From assembly GCA_945881775.1 (NCBI GenBank), contig CAMCVE010000001.1, positions 127,836 to 191,835 of the forward strand: a stretch of 64,000 bases of DNA, read 5' to 3'. The notes beneath the pieces were generated by a model, which was given only the letters and a program-made list of their open reading frames with translations, did no database searches and was not told where the DNA came from. The position numbers were made by a program, and so were the translations under genes. Shown one piece after another: positions 42,017 to 51,216 of this stretch (its first letter is position 1; each line of letters starts with the position of its first letter). This DNA is from Bacteriovorax stolpii (GTDB lineage: Bacteria > Bdellovibrionota > UBA2428).

Positions 42017-43009
42017 ATGAATCCAGAAGTGGCTCAGCTCACCGAACTCATCAAACACGAAGGTGCCTTTTTCAAACAAGTCCGCGAGGAAGTCTCGAAG
42101 GTTATCGTCGGCCAAGCCGACATGATCGAGAAAATTCTTATGGGCCTTCTTACAGGCGGACATGTTCTCCTCGAAGGGCTCCCGGGGCTCGCAAAGACGC
42201 TCGCCATCAAGAGCGTTGCGCAGTCGATCCACGTGAATTTCAACCGCGTGCAGTTCACACCCGATCTGCTCCCTTCTGACCTCACAGGCACCATGATTTA
42301 CAACCAAAAGACCGGAGACTTCTCGGCCAAAAAGGGCCCGATCTTCACGAACATTCTCCTAGCAGATGAAATCAACCGCGCTCCTGCAAAAGTTCAGGCG
42401 GCTCTTCTCGAATCGATGGCGGAAAAACAAGTCACCATTGGAGAGACCAGCTATAAACTCGAAGATCCCTTTCTCGTACTTGCCACGCAAAACCCGATTG
42501 AACAAGAGGGCACCTACCCTCTTCCAGAAGCTCAAATGGACCGATTCATGTTCAAAGTGGTCGTGGGTTATCCCAACCGCTTCGAAGAAATGAAAGTACT
42601 CGAGCAACAGGCGAGCACTCGTAAGGTCGAGATCCAGCCCGCCGCTTCCGGAGCTCAGATCGTCAAAGCTCGCAATATTTGCAGCGCCGTATTCATGGAC
42701 CAAAAGGTGAAGGACTACATTTTGGATCTTGTCTTTGCGACTCGCGAGGCCGGTCAAAAGAAAAACCTCAGGGAACTCGCACCCTACATTTCAATCGGAG
42801 CCTCTCCTCGTGCCACGATCGCGCTCGCGCGCGGTGCCAAAGCCAAAGCCTTTCTGGAGGGCCGCGGTTTTGCCACGCCGGACGACGTCAAAGCGGTCGC
42901 GATGGATATACTCCGTCATCGCATCGTGCTTTCCTTCGAGGCGCAGGCCGAGGAAGTCACAGCCCCCATTCTCATCAAGAAACTTCTCGCGGCCGTACCG
43001 GCACCGTGA
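42017..43009 (+). CDS. MoxR-family AAA+ ATPase
   Basis: AAA+ ATPase of the MoxR clade: VIVGQADMIEKILMGLLTGGHVLLEGLPGLAKT (Walker A GLPGLAKT), NRVQFTPDLLPSDLTGT, NILLADEINRAPAKVQAALLESM (Walker B and the sensor helix) and ATQNPIEQEGTYPLPEAQMDRF (sensor 1). 330 aa. These ATPases work with VWA proteins as chaperone-like insertion or activation machines. First gene of a six-gene operon; the next start GTG lies four bases after its stop. Confidence 0.95.
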   Translation: MNPEVAQLTELIKHEGAFFKQVREEVSKVIVGQADMIEKILMGLLTGGHVLLEGLPGLAKTLAIKSVAQSIHVNFNRVQFTPDLLPSDLTGTMIYNQKTGDFSAKKGPIFTNILLADEINRAPAKVQAALLESMAEKQVTIGETSYKLEDPFLVLATQNPIEQEGTYPLPEAQMDRFMFKVVVGYPNRFEEMKVLEQQASTRKVEIQPAASGAQIVKARNICSAVFMDQKVKDYILDLVFATREAGQKKNLRELAPYISIGASPRATIALARGAKAKAFLEGRGFATPDDVKAVAMDILRHRIVLSFEAQAEEVTAPILIKKLLAAVPAP

Positions 43010-43012
43010 TTT

Positions 43013-43894
43013 GTGACTCCTGAAGAGTTTCTAAAACGCGTTAAAGCGATCGATCTCTCCGTTCGCAGGCTCATCCAGGGGGGCCTTGCGGGACAGTACT
43101 TGTCCGCGTTTCGTGGCAGCGGAATGCAGTTTCGTGAGTTTCGCAATTACGTTTATGGCGACGACGTGAGACACATTTCCTGGACAGCTTCAGCAAAGGG
43201 CGGCGACCCCGTCCTCAAGACTTTTGAAGAAGAACGCGAAAGAAATTTTCTCCTGGTTGTCGACGCTTCCGCCAGCCTAAGAAAAGGAGCCTGGGCCCAG
43301 CAAAAAGCCGAGCGACTCGCAGAAATCGCCGGGGCCCTCGCACTTTCGGCCGAAGAAGCCGACGACAAAATCGGACTGATTCTTTTTACGGACCACGTCG
43401 AAAAGACCTTGAGCCCCTCCAAGGGCAAAACTCACGTGATGCGCGTCATTCGTGACGTTCTTGGATTCGAGCCCCAGGGCCGTCTTACAGATCCAAACTC
43501 AGCACTGCGACACATCGACAAGGTTCTCAAGAAGCAATCGATCGTTTTCTTCCTCACCGACATGGAAGTTCTTCCTGACGAGCGTCTCTTGAGACGCTGC
43601 GCCTCGAAGCACGAGTTTATTACCATCGCAATCGACCATCCTCAGGAGTGGAAACTTCCGAGTGTTGGATTTCTCGAGGTGCAGACCGCTGAACAGAGCC
43701 GTCCCGTCACCCTTGATACCCATTCGGACTCTCTTAGGCGCTATCTCGAAATGCACGGTCAAACCCGGCGCACGGCCATCGAGCAAAGCTTTAAGCGCAT
43801 GGGCGTCGACCTGATCTGGATTTCGACGACCGACAATTTCGTCACCGCCTTGCAGAACTTTTTCAAGATGCGCATTTCGAGAGGCTCTCGCTGA
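43013..43894 (+). CDS. DUF58 domain protein of the bat operon
   Basis: DUF58 signature GMQFREFRNYVYGDDVRHISWTASAKGGDPVLKTFEEERERN, followed by a VWA-like half (LLVVDASASLRKG, DKIGLILFTDHVEKTLSPSKG, VFFLTDMEVLP). MIDAS-like serines are partly kept (DASAS). Cytoplasmic, 293 aa, GTG start. It overlaps the next gene by one base (TGATG). Always a partner of MoxR-type ATPases in such operons. Confidence 0.93.
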   Translation: MTPEEFLKRVKAIDLSVRRLIQGGLAGQYLSAFRGSGMQFREFRNYVYGDDVRHISWTASAKGGDPVLKTFEEERERNFLLVVDASASLRKGAWAQQKAERLAEIAGALALSAEEADDKIGLILFTDHVEKTLSPSKGKTHVMRVIRDVLGFEPQGRLTDPNSALRHIDKVLKKQSIVFFLTDMEVLPDERLLRRCASKHEFITIAIDHPQEWKLPSVGFLEVQTAEQSRPVTLDTHSDSLRRYLEMHGQTRRTAIEQSFKRMGVDLIWISTTDNFVTALQNFFKMRISRGSR

Positions 43895-44748
43895 TGGATC
43901 CCATTCTCATTCCACCGGGTCGCACGCAGGTATGGAAGTGTCCTGTGGGATCCGCGCCATCTGTTGAGAAGGGACAAGTCCTGAAGTTCCAAGACAAGGC
44001 GGCGATGTACGTGGCCGAAGTTACGCCTGAGAGCATCGTGCTGGGCCCGCTCATGGCCGGTGACTTGGAGATCGCCGACCTCTGCAAGGGTCAGGGCGCT
44101 GTCACATTCCGCATCGAGGCTCCGGATCCCTCAAAAGTTGAAAAAAAAGTGCAAGTGCTTTCTCCCGTAGCAATGTCGTATCCTTGGTGGCTCTGGGTGG
44201 TCCTCGCGCTCAGCGTGATTCTCATCGGTGCGTGTGCTTGGTTCGTGCGTCGTTTTCTGGCCGCGAGACCAGAGGATGCACTCAAGCTTGCTCGAGAACG
44301 CCTTCGCAAAACGCCCCAACAAAAGATGGAAATCTTTCTCTCAAAAGTTGAAAACCAGCAGTTGGTTGAAAAGTCCGACGTCGCAAGTTCTCAAATGATC
44401 TATGGCGAGGGCCTCGCTTGTCTCCGTCTAATGCTACAAGCGGCTTACCAATTCAAAGCTCCTGGCGCGACGACCACCGAATTCGTGGCGGAGCTCAAGG
44501 CTCAAGCGATTCGTAAACCGAGCATCATGGCAGCTCCCCAGCTCGCCCAACTCGAATCCACTTTCATGCAAGCCAAGCAGGTCACCTATGCTCGCGAGAT
44601 TCCTGAGCTGGCACTGCGCAAGGCCTATCTCAAATCGCTCAAGGACTTCGCAGCTCAGCTCGGCACCAAGATCGCCGCCGCCGAGGCGAGCCTCACCCCT
44701 CCCAAACGTAAACCCCTCTTTAAACCCAAGGAGAAAAAACCGTCGTGA
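43894..44748 (+). CDS. Single-pass membrane protein of the bat operon (DUF4381-like)
   Basis: N-terminal periplasmic-type segment (IPPGRTQVWKCPVG, VLGPLMAGDLEIADLCKGQGAVTFRIEAPD), a transmembrane helix WWLWVVLALSVILIGACAWFVRRFL (about 98-122), then a cytoplasmic helical domain and a proline/lysine-rich end. Its position between DUF58 and BatA and this layout resemble DUF4381 proteins of other Bat operons; the assignment rests largely on context. Starts on the stop of the DUF58 gene (TGATG) and ends in a GTGA overlap with batA. 284 aa. Confidence 0.72.
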   Translation: MDPILIPPGRTQVWKCPVGSAPSVEKGQVLKFQDKAAMYVAEVTPESIVLGPLMAGDLEIADLCKGQGAVTFRIEAPDPSKVEKKVQVLSPVAMSYPWWLWVVLALSVILIGACAWFVRRFLAARPEDALKLARERLRKTPQQKMEIFLSKVENQQLVEKSDVASSQMIYGEGLACLRLMLQAAYQFKAPGATTTEFVAELKAQAIRKPSIMAAPQLAQLESTFMQAKQVTYAREIPELALRKAYLKSLKDFAAQLGTKIAAAEASLTPPKRKPLFKPKEKKPS

Positions 44749-45743
44749 GTTTCGCGCATCCGGCTTTTTTTCTTCTTCTGATTCCACTGGCAGTCGCGGC
44801 GTGGCTCGCATGGCGCTACGGCATCAAGCGCCGCAGTCGTCTGTTCATTCCCATGGCGAGCTGGATCGACCAGCGACCCCGTTTCACCATTCCTTCGCCC
44901 TTTCGAGTTCACTACGTGCTAAGACTCCCGGCGCTAATTCTGATTGTCATCGGCCTCGCCAGGCCGCAGGAAATTTTTGAGCGCGAGAAACGCACCATTG
45001 AAGCGGTCGACATCGTTGTCAGTTTCGATCTTTCAAAATCGATGGACGCCATCGATTTCCGTCCCAACCGTCGTACGGTCGCAATCAATGTGCTCACCGA
45101 CTTCATTGACCGACGCAAGGACGATCGTATCGGCCTGGTGCTGTTTAGCGGAGAAGCCTTCCTCGCCGTCCCCACGACGACAGACCACAAAGTCGTCAAG
45201 GACGCGCTAGCGAACTCCACGAATAAGTTTCTCCAAGACGGCACGGCCATCGGCGAATCCCTCGCCGTCGCAGTCAATCATCTCAAAGATTCCCGAGCCA
45301 AAAGCCGCATCGTTATCCTCGTCACAGACGGTGACAACAACATGGGGTCGGTTGACCCTGAGACAGCGGCGGAACTCGCCAAAGGCTACGGGATCAAGGT
45401 CTATACAATCGCCGTGGGCAAAAAGGGTAAAGTAGATTTTCCAGTGACAGTCTACGATCCCGTCTTTGGTGAGCAAACCGTGATGCAGCAGCTCACCGAT
45501 GCGATCAATGAACCTCTCCTGCAATCGATCGCGAACCGCACCCAAGGCCGCTTCTTCCGAGCCCAGGATATGGGCGTGCTCGAGAACATCTTCGAAACCA
45601 TCGATGCCCTGGAGAAAACGAAAGTCGAAGTCGATACGTTTGTGAGAACTTCTGAGAAAGCCTGGCCATGGATTCTAGGCGCTCTTGTGCTGGTGCTTGT
45701 GGAACTGCTCGCAGTGAACACGCGATGGAGGAAATTGCCATGA
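44745..45743 (+). CDS. batA: BatA-like VWA-domain membrane protein
   Basis: Layout of BatA: an N-terminal helix (HPAFFLLLIPLAVAAWLAW), a second helix (LRLPALILIVIGLARPQEI), a VWA domain with the MIDAS DLSKSMDA (about 95), DRIGLVLFSGEAFLAVPTT and VILVTDGDNNMGSV, and a C-terminal helix (WPWILGALVLVLVELLAV). The VWA domain faces the periplasm or cytoplasm as in other Bat systems. GTG start overlapping the previous stop; overlaps the next gene by four bases (ATGA). 332 aa. Confidence 0.92.
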   Translation: MSFAHPAFFLLLIPLAVAAWLAWRYGIKRRSRLFIPMASWIDQRPRFTIPSPFRVHYVLRLPALILIVIGLARPQEIFEREKRTIEAVDIVVSFDLSKSMDAIDFRPNRRTVAINVLTDFIDRRKDDRIGLVLFSGEAFLAVPTTTDHKVVKDALANSTNKFLQDGTAIGESLAVAVNHLKDSRAKSRIVILVTDGDNNMGSVDPETAAELAKGYGIKVYTIAVGKKGKVDFPVTVYDPVFGEQTVMQQLTDAINEPLLQSIANRTQGRFFRAQDMGVLENIFETIDALEKTKVEVDTFVRTSEKAWPWILGALVLVLVELLAVNTRWRKLP

Positions 45744-47608
45744 ACGCTTTCCTCGCCGGACTCGGAGTGGGATTTGCTAACCCCGACTACGCGGGATTCG
45801 TCGTCGCCTGGTTCTTAGTCCTCGGCCTCACACTAGCGACGATGCGCTGGCGACGTAAGACCCTCCGCGAGCTCAACGTTCTCTCTTGGCCGGGCGCTTT
45901 CGACAAACCGCGCTTCCGCGGATTCAAAACACTCTGCCAAGTTGTGGGCTTTCTCTTCCTTGTGATTGCTCTCATTGGCCCGCAATGGGGACAGAAAGAG
46001 AAAGTCATTAAAGCCGAAGGACTCGATCTTTGTTTCGCCGTGGACCTTTCGCGGAGCATGCTCGCCGAAGATGTGCCACCCAATCGATTGCAGGCCGCTA
46101 AGAACCAGTTAACAATCTTCATGCAACGCATGGGAGGCGATCGTGCCGCCCTTGTGGGTTTTGCGGGTTCGGCCTTTGTCGCGGCACCCCTCACCACCGA
46201 TCATCGGGCGCTCGTTAGCTTCCTCGACCCTATGGATTCAACCTACATCAGCGATCAGTCCACCAACCTGAGTGTCGGAATTGACGCCTGCCTTAAAGCG
46301 CTCGGGTTGGACAAAGTCAAAGATCGCGCCGAGATCGCAGACCTTGCCGCAAAAGTCGTTGTGATCGTGAGTGATGGAGAGGAAACGGGGGAGGATTTCA
46401 AGGGAGCCGTGGAGCGCGCAGAGAAACTGGGTGTTCCCGTCTATGCCTTTGCTGCAGGAACAGCAAAGGGCGGCCTGATCCCAATCCGTAATGAGCGCGG
46501 AGTCGAGTACCTCAAAGACAGTGCGGGTGGAGGTGGCAATGTCATCACCAAACTCGAAGTAGGAAAGATCAAAACGATCGCCGAAAAGACCGGTGGCAAA
46601 GTCTTCTACCTGAGCGGCGGCGTCGAGGTCTTAAAAGATTTTGAAGCGGCACTGGCAAACTACAAACGCGACAGCGTCGATGCTGGCACGCGCCTGGACC
46701 GTGAAGATCGTTTCCAGTGGCCTCTCGCCATTGCGTTCCTTTTCCTCTTCCTGGACTTCCTCCTGCCAGAGCTTGGTTTCCTTTGGACACGAGGACGTGC
46801 AGCAACCCGTTCTGCCAAGACCCTCGCACTCTTCGTCGCTGCAGCGAGCGTTCTACAATCCACTCAGGCGCTCGCCGCACCCACTGAAAGCGGACTGATG
46901 CCGTGGACCGTTTACCGCAACAACCGCGGTACAGATTTCTTCAAAAAGAAATCTCTTTCAGAGTCTCGCAAGTCATTTGAAGACGCGCTCTCGGACAACG
47001 CTCGAAATTTCCTACTCCGTTATAATTGGGCCTCAACGCGGCTTGCGATGAGTTTCCCCCAAGAAAACAGACAGGACTACAACCAGAAAATCCTCGAAGA
47101 AACAATCGGTGAGCTTCGCAAGATTCTTGCCGAGTATGAACCCGACAAACCTTCGGATGCCTTTGCCAAGGCTCTGCACTACCAACTCGCACTCGCCCTC
47201 GAACTCAAGAAGGACCACGAGAACGCTCTCAAGAATTACTACCAAAGTCTTTTGCAGCAGCCCGCCCAAAAACAGATCGACGCCCTCAATGAGGAAGGCA
47301 TCAGGCGCCTGCTCGCGGCTCAGCAGCAACAAGGCGGCGGGGGCGGCGGAGGCGGGCAGAACGAAAAGAAAAAAGATGACAATGAGGGCGAAGGCGAAAA
47401 AGACAAAGGCAAATATGGTCAGCAGCCCCAAAAAGCTCCTGAGTTTCAGGGAACTGACATCGATAAGTCCCAAGCGAAAAAGATTCTAGAAAGCGTGGGC
47501 AGCAAGGAACGCGAAGTTCAAAAGCGCCGATCGCAAAAAGAGGCCCAAGATAAGCAGCGCACCCAAGGCAAAGAAGGTGAGGCTATGGGACGGGGCAAGC
47601 AGTGGTAA
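45740..47608 (+). CDS. BatB-BatC fusion: VWA membrane protein with TPR region
   Basis: The first half is BatB-like: two membrane helices, then VWA with MIDAS VDLSRSMLAEDVPPNR, GDRAALVGFAGSAFVAAPLTTD and VVIVSDGEETGEDF, and a third helix (WPLAIAFLFLFLDFLLPELGF). A second hydrophobic stretch (TLALFVAAASVLQSTQALAA) leads into a TPR-like region (FDSALSDN-type helices: ESRKSFEDALSDNARNFLLRYNWAS; DAFAKALHYQLALALELKKDHENALKNYYQ), as in BatC, then a glycine/glutamine tract and a long charged coiled-coil tail. BatB and BatC are usually separate. ATG 45740 has GGAGGAAA upstream; the track start 45668 lies inside batA. 622 aa. Confidence 0.9.
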   Translation: MNAFLAGLGVGFANPDYAGFVVAWFLVLGLTLATMRWRRKTLRELNVLSWPGAFDKPRFRGFKTLCQVVGFLFLVIALIGPQWGQKEKVIKAEGLDLCFAVDLSRSMLAEDVPPNRLQAAKNQLTIFMQRMGGDRAALVGFAGSAFVAAPLTTDHRALVSFLDPMDSTYISDQSTNLSVGIDACLKALGLDKVKDRAEIADLAAKVVVIVSDGEETGEDFKGAVERAEKLGVPVYAFAAGTAKGGLIPIRNERGVEYLKDSAGGGGNVITKLEVGKIKTIAEKTGGKVFYLSGGVEVLKDFEAALANYKRDSVDAGTRLDREDRFQWPLAIAFLFLFLDFLLPELGFLWTRGRAATRSAKTLALFVAAASVLQSTQALAAPTESGLMPWTVYRNNRGTDFFKKKSLSESRKSFEDALSDNARNFLLRYNWASTRLAMSFPQENRQDYNQKILEETIGELRKILAEYEPDKPSDAFAKALHYQLALALELKKDHENALKNYYQSLLQQPAQKQIDALNEEGIRRLLAAQQQQGGGGGGGGQNEKKKDDNEGEGEKDKGKYGQQPQKAPEFQGTDIDKSQAKKILESVGSKEREVQKRRSQKEAQDKQRTQGKEGEAMGRGKQW

Positions 47609-47622
47609 AAAGGGAGTCAGAG

Positions 47623-49608
47623 ATGGGCAGATTGAGCCGTAACATATTGCGCGCCTTAATGGGATTTACCTTTGCGGCAGCTTCCTTCGCGGCAGAGGCG
47701 CAGCCGGTTCTCTCGGTCAGCGTCAGTCCCAATCGCAGTCGAAACGGAGAAAGTGTTCTCTTTAAGATCAAGGTCCAGACCAATTCGAGCGGACGCCTGA
47801 GCCCCCCAGCTATGGGAGAACTCAAAGACTGGGAGACGGTCAACAGTTTCCGCTCCGAGAGCCCTAGCGTGTCCTATGTGAACGGCAAAGTTGAGTACCG
47901 CTACCGGGCCGAGTACTCGTATTTCCTACGCCCTCTGCGAACCGGAAAACTTTCAATCCCAGCAATCGATGTGGAGATCGCGGGAAAAGCCTACAAGACG
48001 GACGTCATCGTAGTGCAGGTGGATTCGCTTCCTCGCGGACAGGCGACGCGCCCTCCTCGGGGCTTTCAAGCGCCTTCGCGCCAATCCCCCATTCCTCCCC
48101 AGTTTCAGCAGGGCCAGACTCTTCCCCAAGGGGGAACTTCGCCTCAAGAAGATCTTTACGGAAACGGAGCGGGAGGCACCGGAGGTCTCACACCAGATGA
48201 AATTCCAGCCAACCAAAGTTTCTTCCTGAAACCTGAATTCAAAATCAAAGAGGCCTACATCGGACAGATGATTGAGCTGAGTTATGTTTTGTATCAACGC
48301 AGCCGCAACCTGCGTAATTTCGAGATGGCGAAGTTTCCCGACTTCAAGGGCTTCCTCAAAGAAGAACTCTTTATCACAAAGAATTTCTCACAAGAGCGCG
48401 TCCAGGTTGGCAACGAAGTGCTTCTTCGTTCAGAGATCATTCGCTATGCTCTTTTCCCACTCAAATCCGGTGAAGTAAAAATTGATCCTTTTGTGGTTCG
48501 CGCCGAGGTTTTCACTAGTCCCGAAGATCTCATCAACAGCCTCATCACGGGAGCCCCCACCCCGCAGATGGGCACTCCCATACCCATGGAAAAGTCTTCT
48601 GGCGTGGTCACGATCCAAGTGAAGGAGCTCCCCGCAACTCCTGAGGGCGTGATTTTCACGGGAGCCGTAGGTGATTTTAATATCGAGCTCAAAGGCCCTG
48701 AAGGAAAACTCAGCGTCGATCAACCTTTCACGGTGCAGTTCACCATTGCAGGCAAAGGCAACGTCAAAATGATCGAAGAAGCTCCCATTCCGCTACCGAA
48801 GGATCTCGAACTCTTTCAGACAAAAAATACTTCGGAACTTCGCCCCGACACCACTGGCTACAAGAGCTTCGAGTATCTGTTGCTACCGCGAAAAAATGGC
48901 ACGCTGGTCCTCGAGCCGTTTAAGTGGGCGTTCTTCGACCCTCAGACACGAAGCTATCAGGTACGTGAAACCCCACGCCTGAGCTTCCAGGTCGAAGGAA
49001 GCTCAAACCCTAACTCTTCTGCCTCGAGCACCGCCCCTAAGGTGGCAGAGCGCCGAATCAGCCCTTTTGATGTGATGAAGCAGCCAATCAACGAGAAGAA
49101 GTCTCTCGCAAAGACCGAGTCCATGATCTGGGTTGGCCTCTCAGTGGCGCTCGCCCTCATGTATCTCGCTCTAGGTTTTGTCTTCGCTAAGCGCCGCCGC
49201 GAACAGATGCTAACAGCCCACCTCAAAGACAATCCCTGGGAGAAAACAGCCCTATCGATTCAAAACAAGAATTATAAAAACCCCACGGGACTTACGATTC
49301 TCGTAGATCAGTGGACACGCGAGTACCTCACAGGACACCTCAAGATCAAAGAACTCCACAGCGAGTCGGCTCGATCGGAGTTCGAGCGAGGACTTCGTCG
49401 TCGCCTGCCCGTCGAGTTTCAGAAACTCACAAATGAAGTTTCCGAATTCTGGAATCAACTGGATCTGGCACGTTTTGCGGGATCTGAGAAATGGCCGCTT
49501 GAAACCAAACCCGCCCAGCTCTTCGACGTCGCTCAGGAGCTCTGCAAACGTCTCATCTCTCGCTGCCGCTTCGAAGAAGACCAATCAGACCAGGACGACG
49601 AGGACTGA
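47623..49608 (+). CDS. batD: BatD-like protein
   Basis: Signal peptide RNILRALMGFTFAAASFAAEA, then repeated Ig-like beta domains (VSVSPNRSRNGESVLFKIKV, YSYFLRPLRTGKLSIPAIDVEIAGKAY; FNIELKGPEGKLSVDQPFTVQFTIAGKGNVKMIEEAPIPLP), a transmembrane helix (MIWVGLSVALALMYLALGFVFAKRRR, about 505-530) and a cytoplasmic helical tail. This is the BatD architecture. ATG 47623 is preceded by AAGGGAG; it starts 14 bases after the BatB-C stop. Last gene of the moxR/bat operon, 661 aa. A 17-base gap separates it from the converging SH3-like gene. Confidence 0.9.
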   Translation: MGRLSRNILRALMGFTFAAASFAAEAQPVLSVSVSPNRSRNGESVLFKIKVQTNSSGRLSPPAMGELKDWETVNSFRSESPSVSYVNGKVEYRYRAEYSYFLRPLRTGKLSIPAIDVEIAGKAYKTDVIVVQVDSLPRGQATRPPRGFQAPSRQSPIPPQFQQGQTLPQGGTSPQEDLYGNGAGGTGGLTPDEIPANQSFFLKPEFKIKEAYIGQMIELSYVLYQRSRNLRNFEMAKFPDFKGFLKEELFITKNFSQERVQVGNEVLLRSEIIRYALFPLKSGEVKIDPFVVRAEVFTSPEDLINSLITGAPTPQMGTPIPMEKSSGVVTIQVKELPATPEGVIFTGAVGDFNIELKGPEGKLSVDQPFTVQFTIAGKGNVKMIEEAPIPLPKDLELFQTKNTSELRPDTTGYKSFEYLLLPRKNGTLVLEPFKWAFFDPQTRSYQVRETPRLSFQVEGSSNPNSSASSTAPKVAERRISPFDVMKQPINEKKSLAKTESMIWVGLSVALALMYLALGFVFAKRRREQMLTAHLKDNPWEKTALSIQNKNYKNPTGLTILVDQWTREYLTGHLKIKELHSESARSEFERGLRRRLPVEFQKLTNEVSEFWNQLDLARFAGSEKWPLETKPAQLFDVAQELCKRLISRCRFEEDQSDQDDED

Positions 49609-49625
49609 TCGAGCTTCTAAAAACC

Positions 49626-50057
49626 TCACTCCGTCGGAGCGGGAGCTTCTTTGGTGTAGGTCTCGTCAAGAATTTCGACGCTCGCAAGGGGAACCCAGGC
49701 CCGCTTGCGTCCGTTGAGGAGCTCCACTGCAACCCACTTTTTGTCTTTGGAGTACTGCAAAAACCGGCCGCGGTATTCGGAACGAAAGCGCAAAACAGCT
49801 TTCGCGTTGGGCTTGGCTTGGGTGCGACCGATCGCATCAGTTTTAAACAGAACCAGCCCGTGGAGAAGCTTCTCGGGCTTGATGATGTTGTCGGTAAAAA
49901 TGAGGTCCTTATCCGTCAAAGGCCTCTCCGCCTGGCGAACAACCCGCTGAGATCCGCTGTAGTCACTGAGATCAACCGGGGGCGAGGCGAGGCCGGCCTG
50001 AGAGACAAAAGCTAAGCCGAGCACCGTCAAGAGACTCATTAAAATGCGAATCGACAT
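49626..50057 (-). CDS. Exported SH3-like protein, third of a cluster
   Basis: Signal peptide MSIRILMSLLTVLGLAFVSQAGLA. Mature part ends in an SH3b-like stretch (LHGLVLFKTDAIGRTQAKPNAKAVLRFRSEYRGRFLQYSKDKKWVAVELLNGRKRAWVPLASVEIL), with the typical closing W-V-P strand. 143 aa from ATG 50057. It overlaps the preceding gene by 19 bases. Probably periplasmic; a peptidoglycan- or protein-binding role is inferred from the fold only. Confidence 0.75.
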   Translation of the reverse strand: MSIRILMSLLTVLGLAFVSQAGLASPPVDLSDYSGSQRVVRQAERPLTDKDLIFTDNIIKPEKLLHGLVLFKTDAIGRTQAKPNAKAVLRFRSEYRGRFLQYSKDKKWVAVELLNGRKRAWVPLASVEILDETYTKEAPAPTE

Positions 50058-50809
50058 CTGAATTCCCCGTTCCATTGTCGCTCGCTTCCTAAAAAGAGTC
50101 CACCTCTAAGACTGAGAGCCACTCGAGACGAGAGCCCCATCCCCAAAGAGTATCCTATACTTAAGCCAGCCTGCGTGGGACTAAGACTTCGACGCTCATA
50201 GCCCACGTCGAGCTCACGAAAAAAACTACCCACCCATGCGTATCGACCCAAAAAACTCACACGCCACGCATAGGGAATAGTGTCTCCACCGATATCGAAA
50301 TCCGCGCGCACACCCACACCTTGAGCGGCTCTCGATTCGAGATATGCGAGTCCGAGGGGATATACAGTTTGCACTCTATCCGAGATGCCCTCGCGGTATC
50401 CAGCCGAGAGTTCCCAATTGCCCCCCCTTGAGCTCTGCGACGGAGCTTCAGTCGGCTCGGGACTCGCTTCCTCAGAACTCAAATCATTCATTTTGGTCTT
50501 CCACGAGGGGTCCACCGGCAACAATTGATCGCTGAGATCAAAAATATCTTTGTAATTGCTTCGCTCGGTCGGCATCCAGCCCCGATTTCCGTCAGAGTCT
50601 TCGACAAGAATCCAGGATTTCTGCGTCGAGAGGTCTCGCCCCAAAACCGGAGTCCCCGGATCTGCCTCTGCCAGTAGTTTTGCTTTTGCCGAGGGCTTAT
50701 CGAAGAGCGGGGCCGTGCGAGTGATCTGTAAAACAGGAGAAATCTGAAATTCGGCATGGGCCGTAGTCGCAGAAAGAAGCCCAGCGATCCAAAGCAATGG
50801 GCCTTTCAT
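50039..50809 (-). CDS. Exported SH3 domain plus beta-barrel-like protein
   Basis: Signal peptide MKGPLLWIAGLLSATTAHAE; an SH3-like domain (RTAPLFDKPSAKAKLLAEADPGTPVLGRDLSTQKSWILVEDSDGNRGWMPTE), a low-complexity linker (SSEEASPEPTEAPSQSSRGG), then a barrel-like region (NWELSAGYREGIS, YAWRVSFLGRYAWVGSFFRELDVGYERR, SIGYSLGMGLSSRVALSLRGGLFLG) ending FRCRFAF with a terminal phenylalanine, as in outer-membrane barrels. So a periplasmic SH3 domain tethered to the outer membrane (inference). Start ATG 50809 overlaps the upstream gene by four bases. 256 aa. Confidence 0.72.
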   Translation of the reverse strand: MKGPLLWIAGLLSATTAHAEFQISPVLQITRTAPLFDKPSAKAKLLAEADPGTPVLGRDLSTQKSWILVEDSDGNRGWMPTERSNYKDIFDLSDQLLPVDPSWKTKMNDLSSEEASPEPTEAPSQSSRGGNWELSAGYREGISDRVQTVYPLGLAYLESRAAQGVGVRADFDIGGDTIPYAWRVSFLGRYAWVGSFFRELDVGYERRSLSPTQAGLSIGYSLGMGLSSRVALSLRGGLFLGSERQWNGEFRCRFAF

Positions 50810-51216
50810 CGACTCTTCAGAGCCTCCAACAGAAGTTGATCGCCCCACACTTTCACATCGGTCTCGTAGTCATATCCAGGGTCGGGTAGAGTCTCACGAG
50901 GATAGAACCTGTTCCGAACATCGACGGGATTGACGGTATAGGGAGATCGGATCCAAGCCACAGGGATCCAGCCTTGAAACTTTGTTTCGGTGCGAACGAA
51001 AGCCCAATCTCCACTGCGTGTCGTGGTAACGAGCAGGAGTTCCGTCCCCACGGCGAGCGCTTCTTGCATTCCTTCGGCAGCACCTGAAGCCAAAAGTGGT
51101 TTCCTGTAGAGGAGGCGAGATTCGTCGATACGAAAAGCTTGAAATCTACGCTCTGATTCATTCGCACTCGAAGTTGTCGCCAGAAATGCAAAAGCCAAGA
51201 ACAAGAGTCTCTTCAC
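50806..51216 (-). CDS. Exported SH3-like protein, first of a cluster
   Basis: Signal peptide MKRLLFLAFAFLATTSSANE, then an SH3-like fold (RLLYRKPLLASGAAEGMQEALAVGTELLLVTTTRSGDWAFVRTETKFQGWIPVAWI) with the W-A-F-V-R and G-W-I-P strands, and a short tail. 136 aa. Overlaps its neighbours by four bases on each side, so it belongs to the HAD-IIB/SH3 operon. The three SH3 proteins are clearly different from one another, so not a recent triplication. Confidence 0.75.
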   Translation of the reverse strand: MKRLLFLAFAFLATTSSANESERRFQAFRIDESRLLYRKPLLASGAAEGMQEALAVGTELLLVTTTRSGDWAFVRTETKFQGWIPVAWIRSPYTVNPVDVRNRFYPRETLPDPGYDYETDVKVWGDQLLLEALKSR

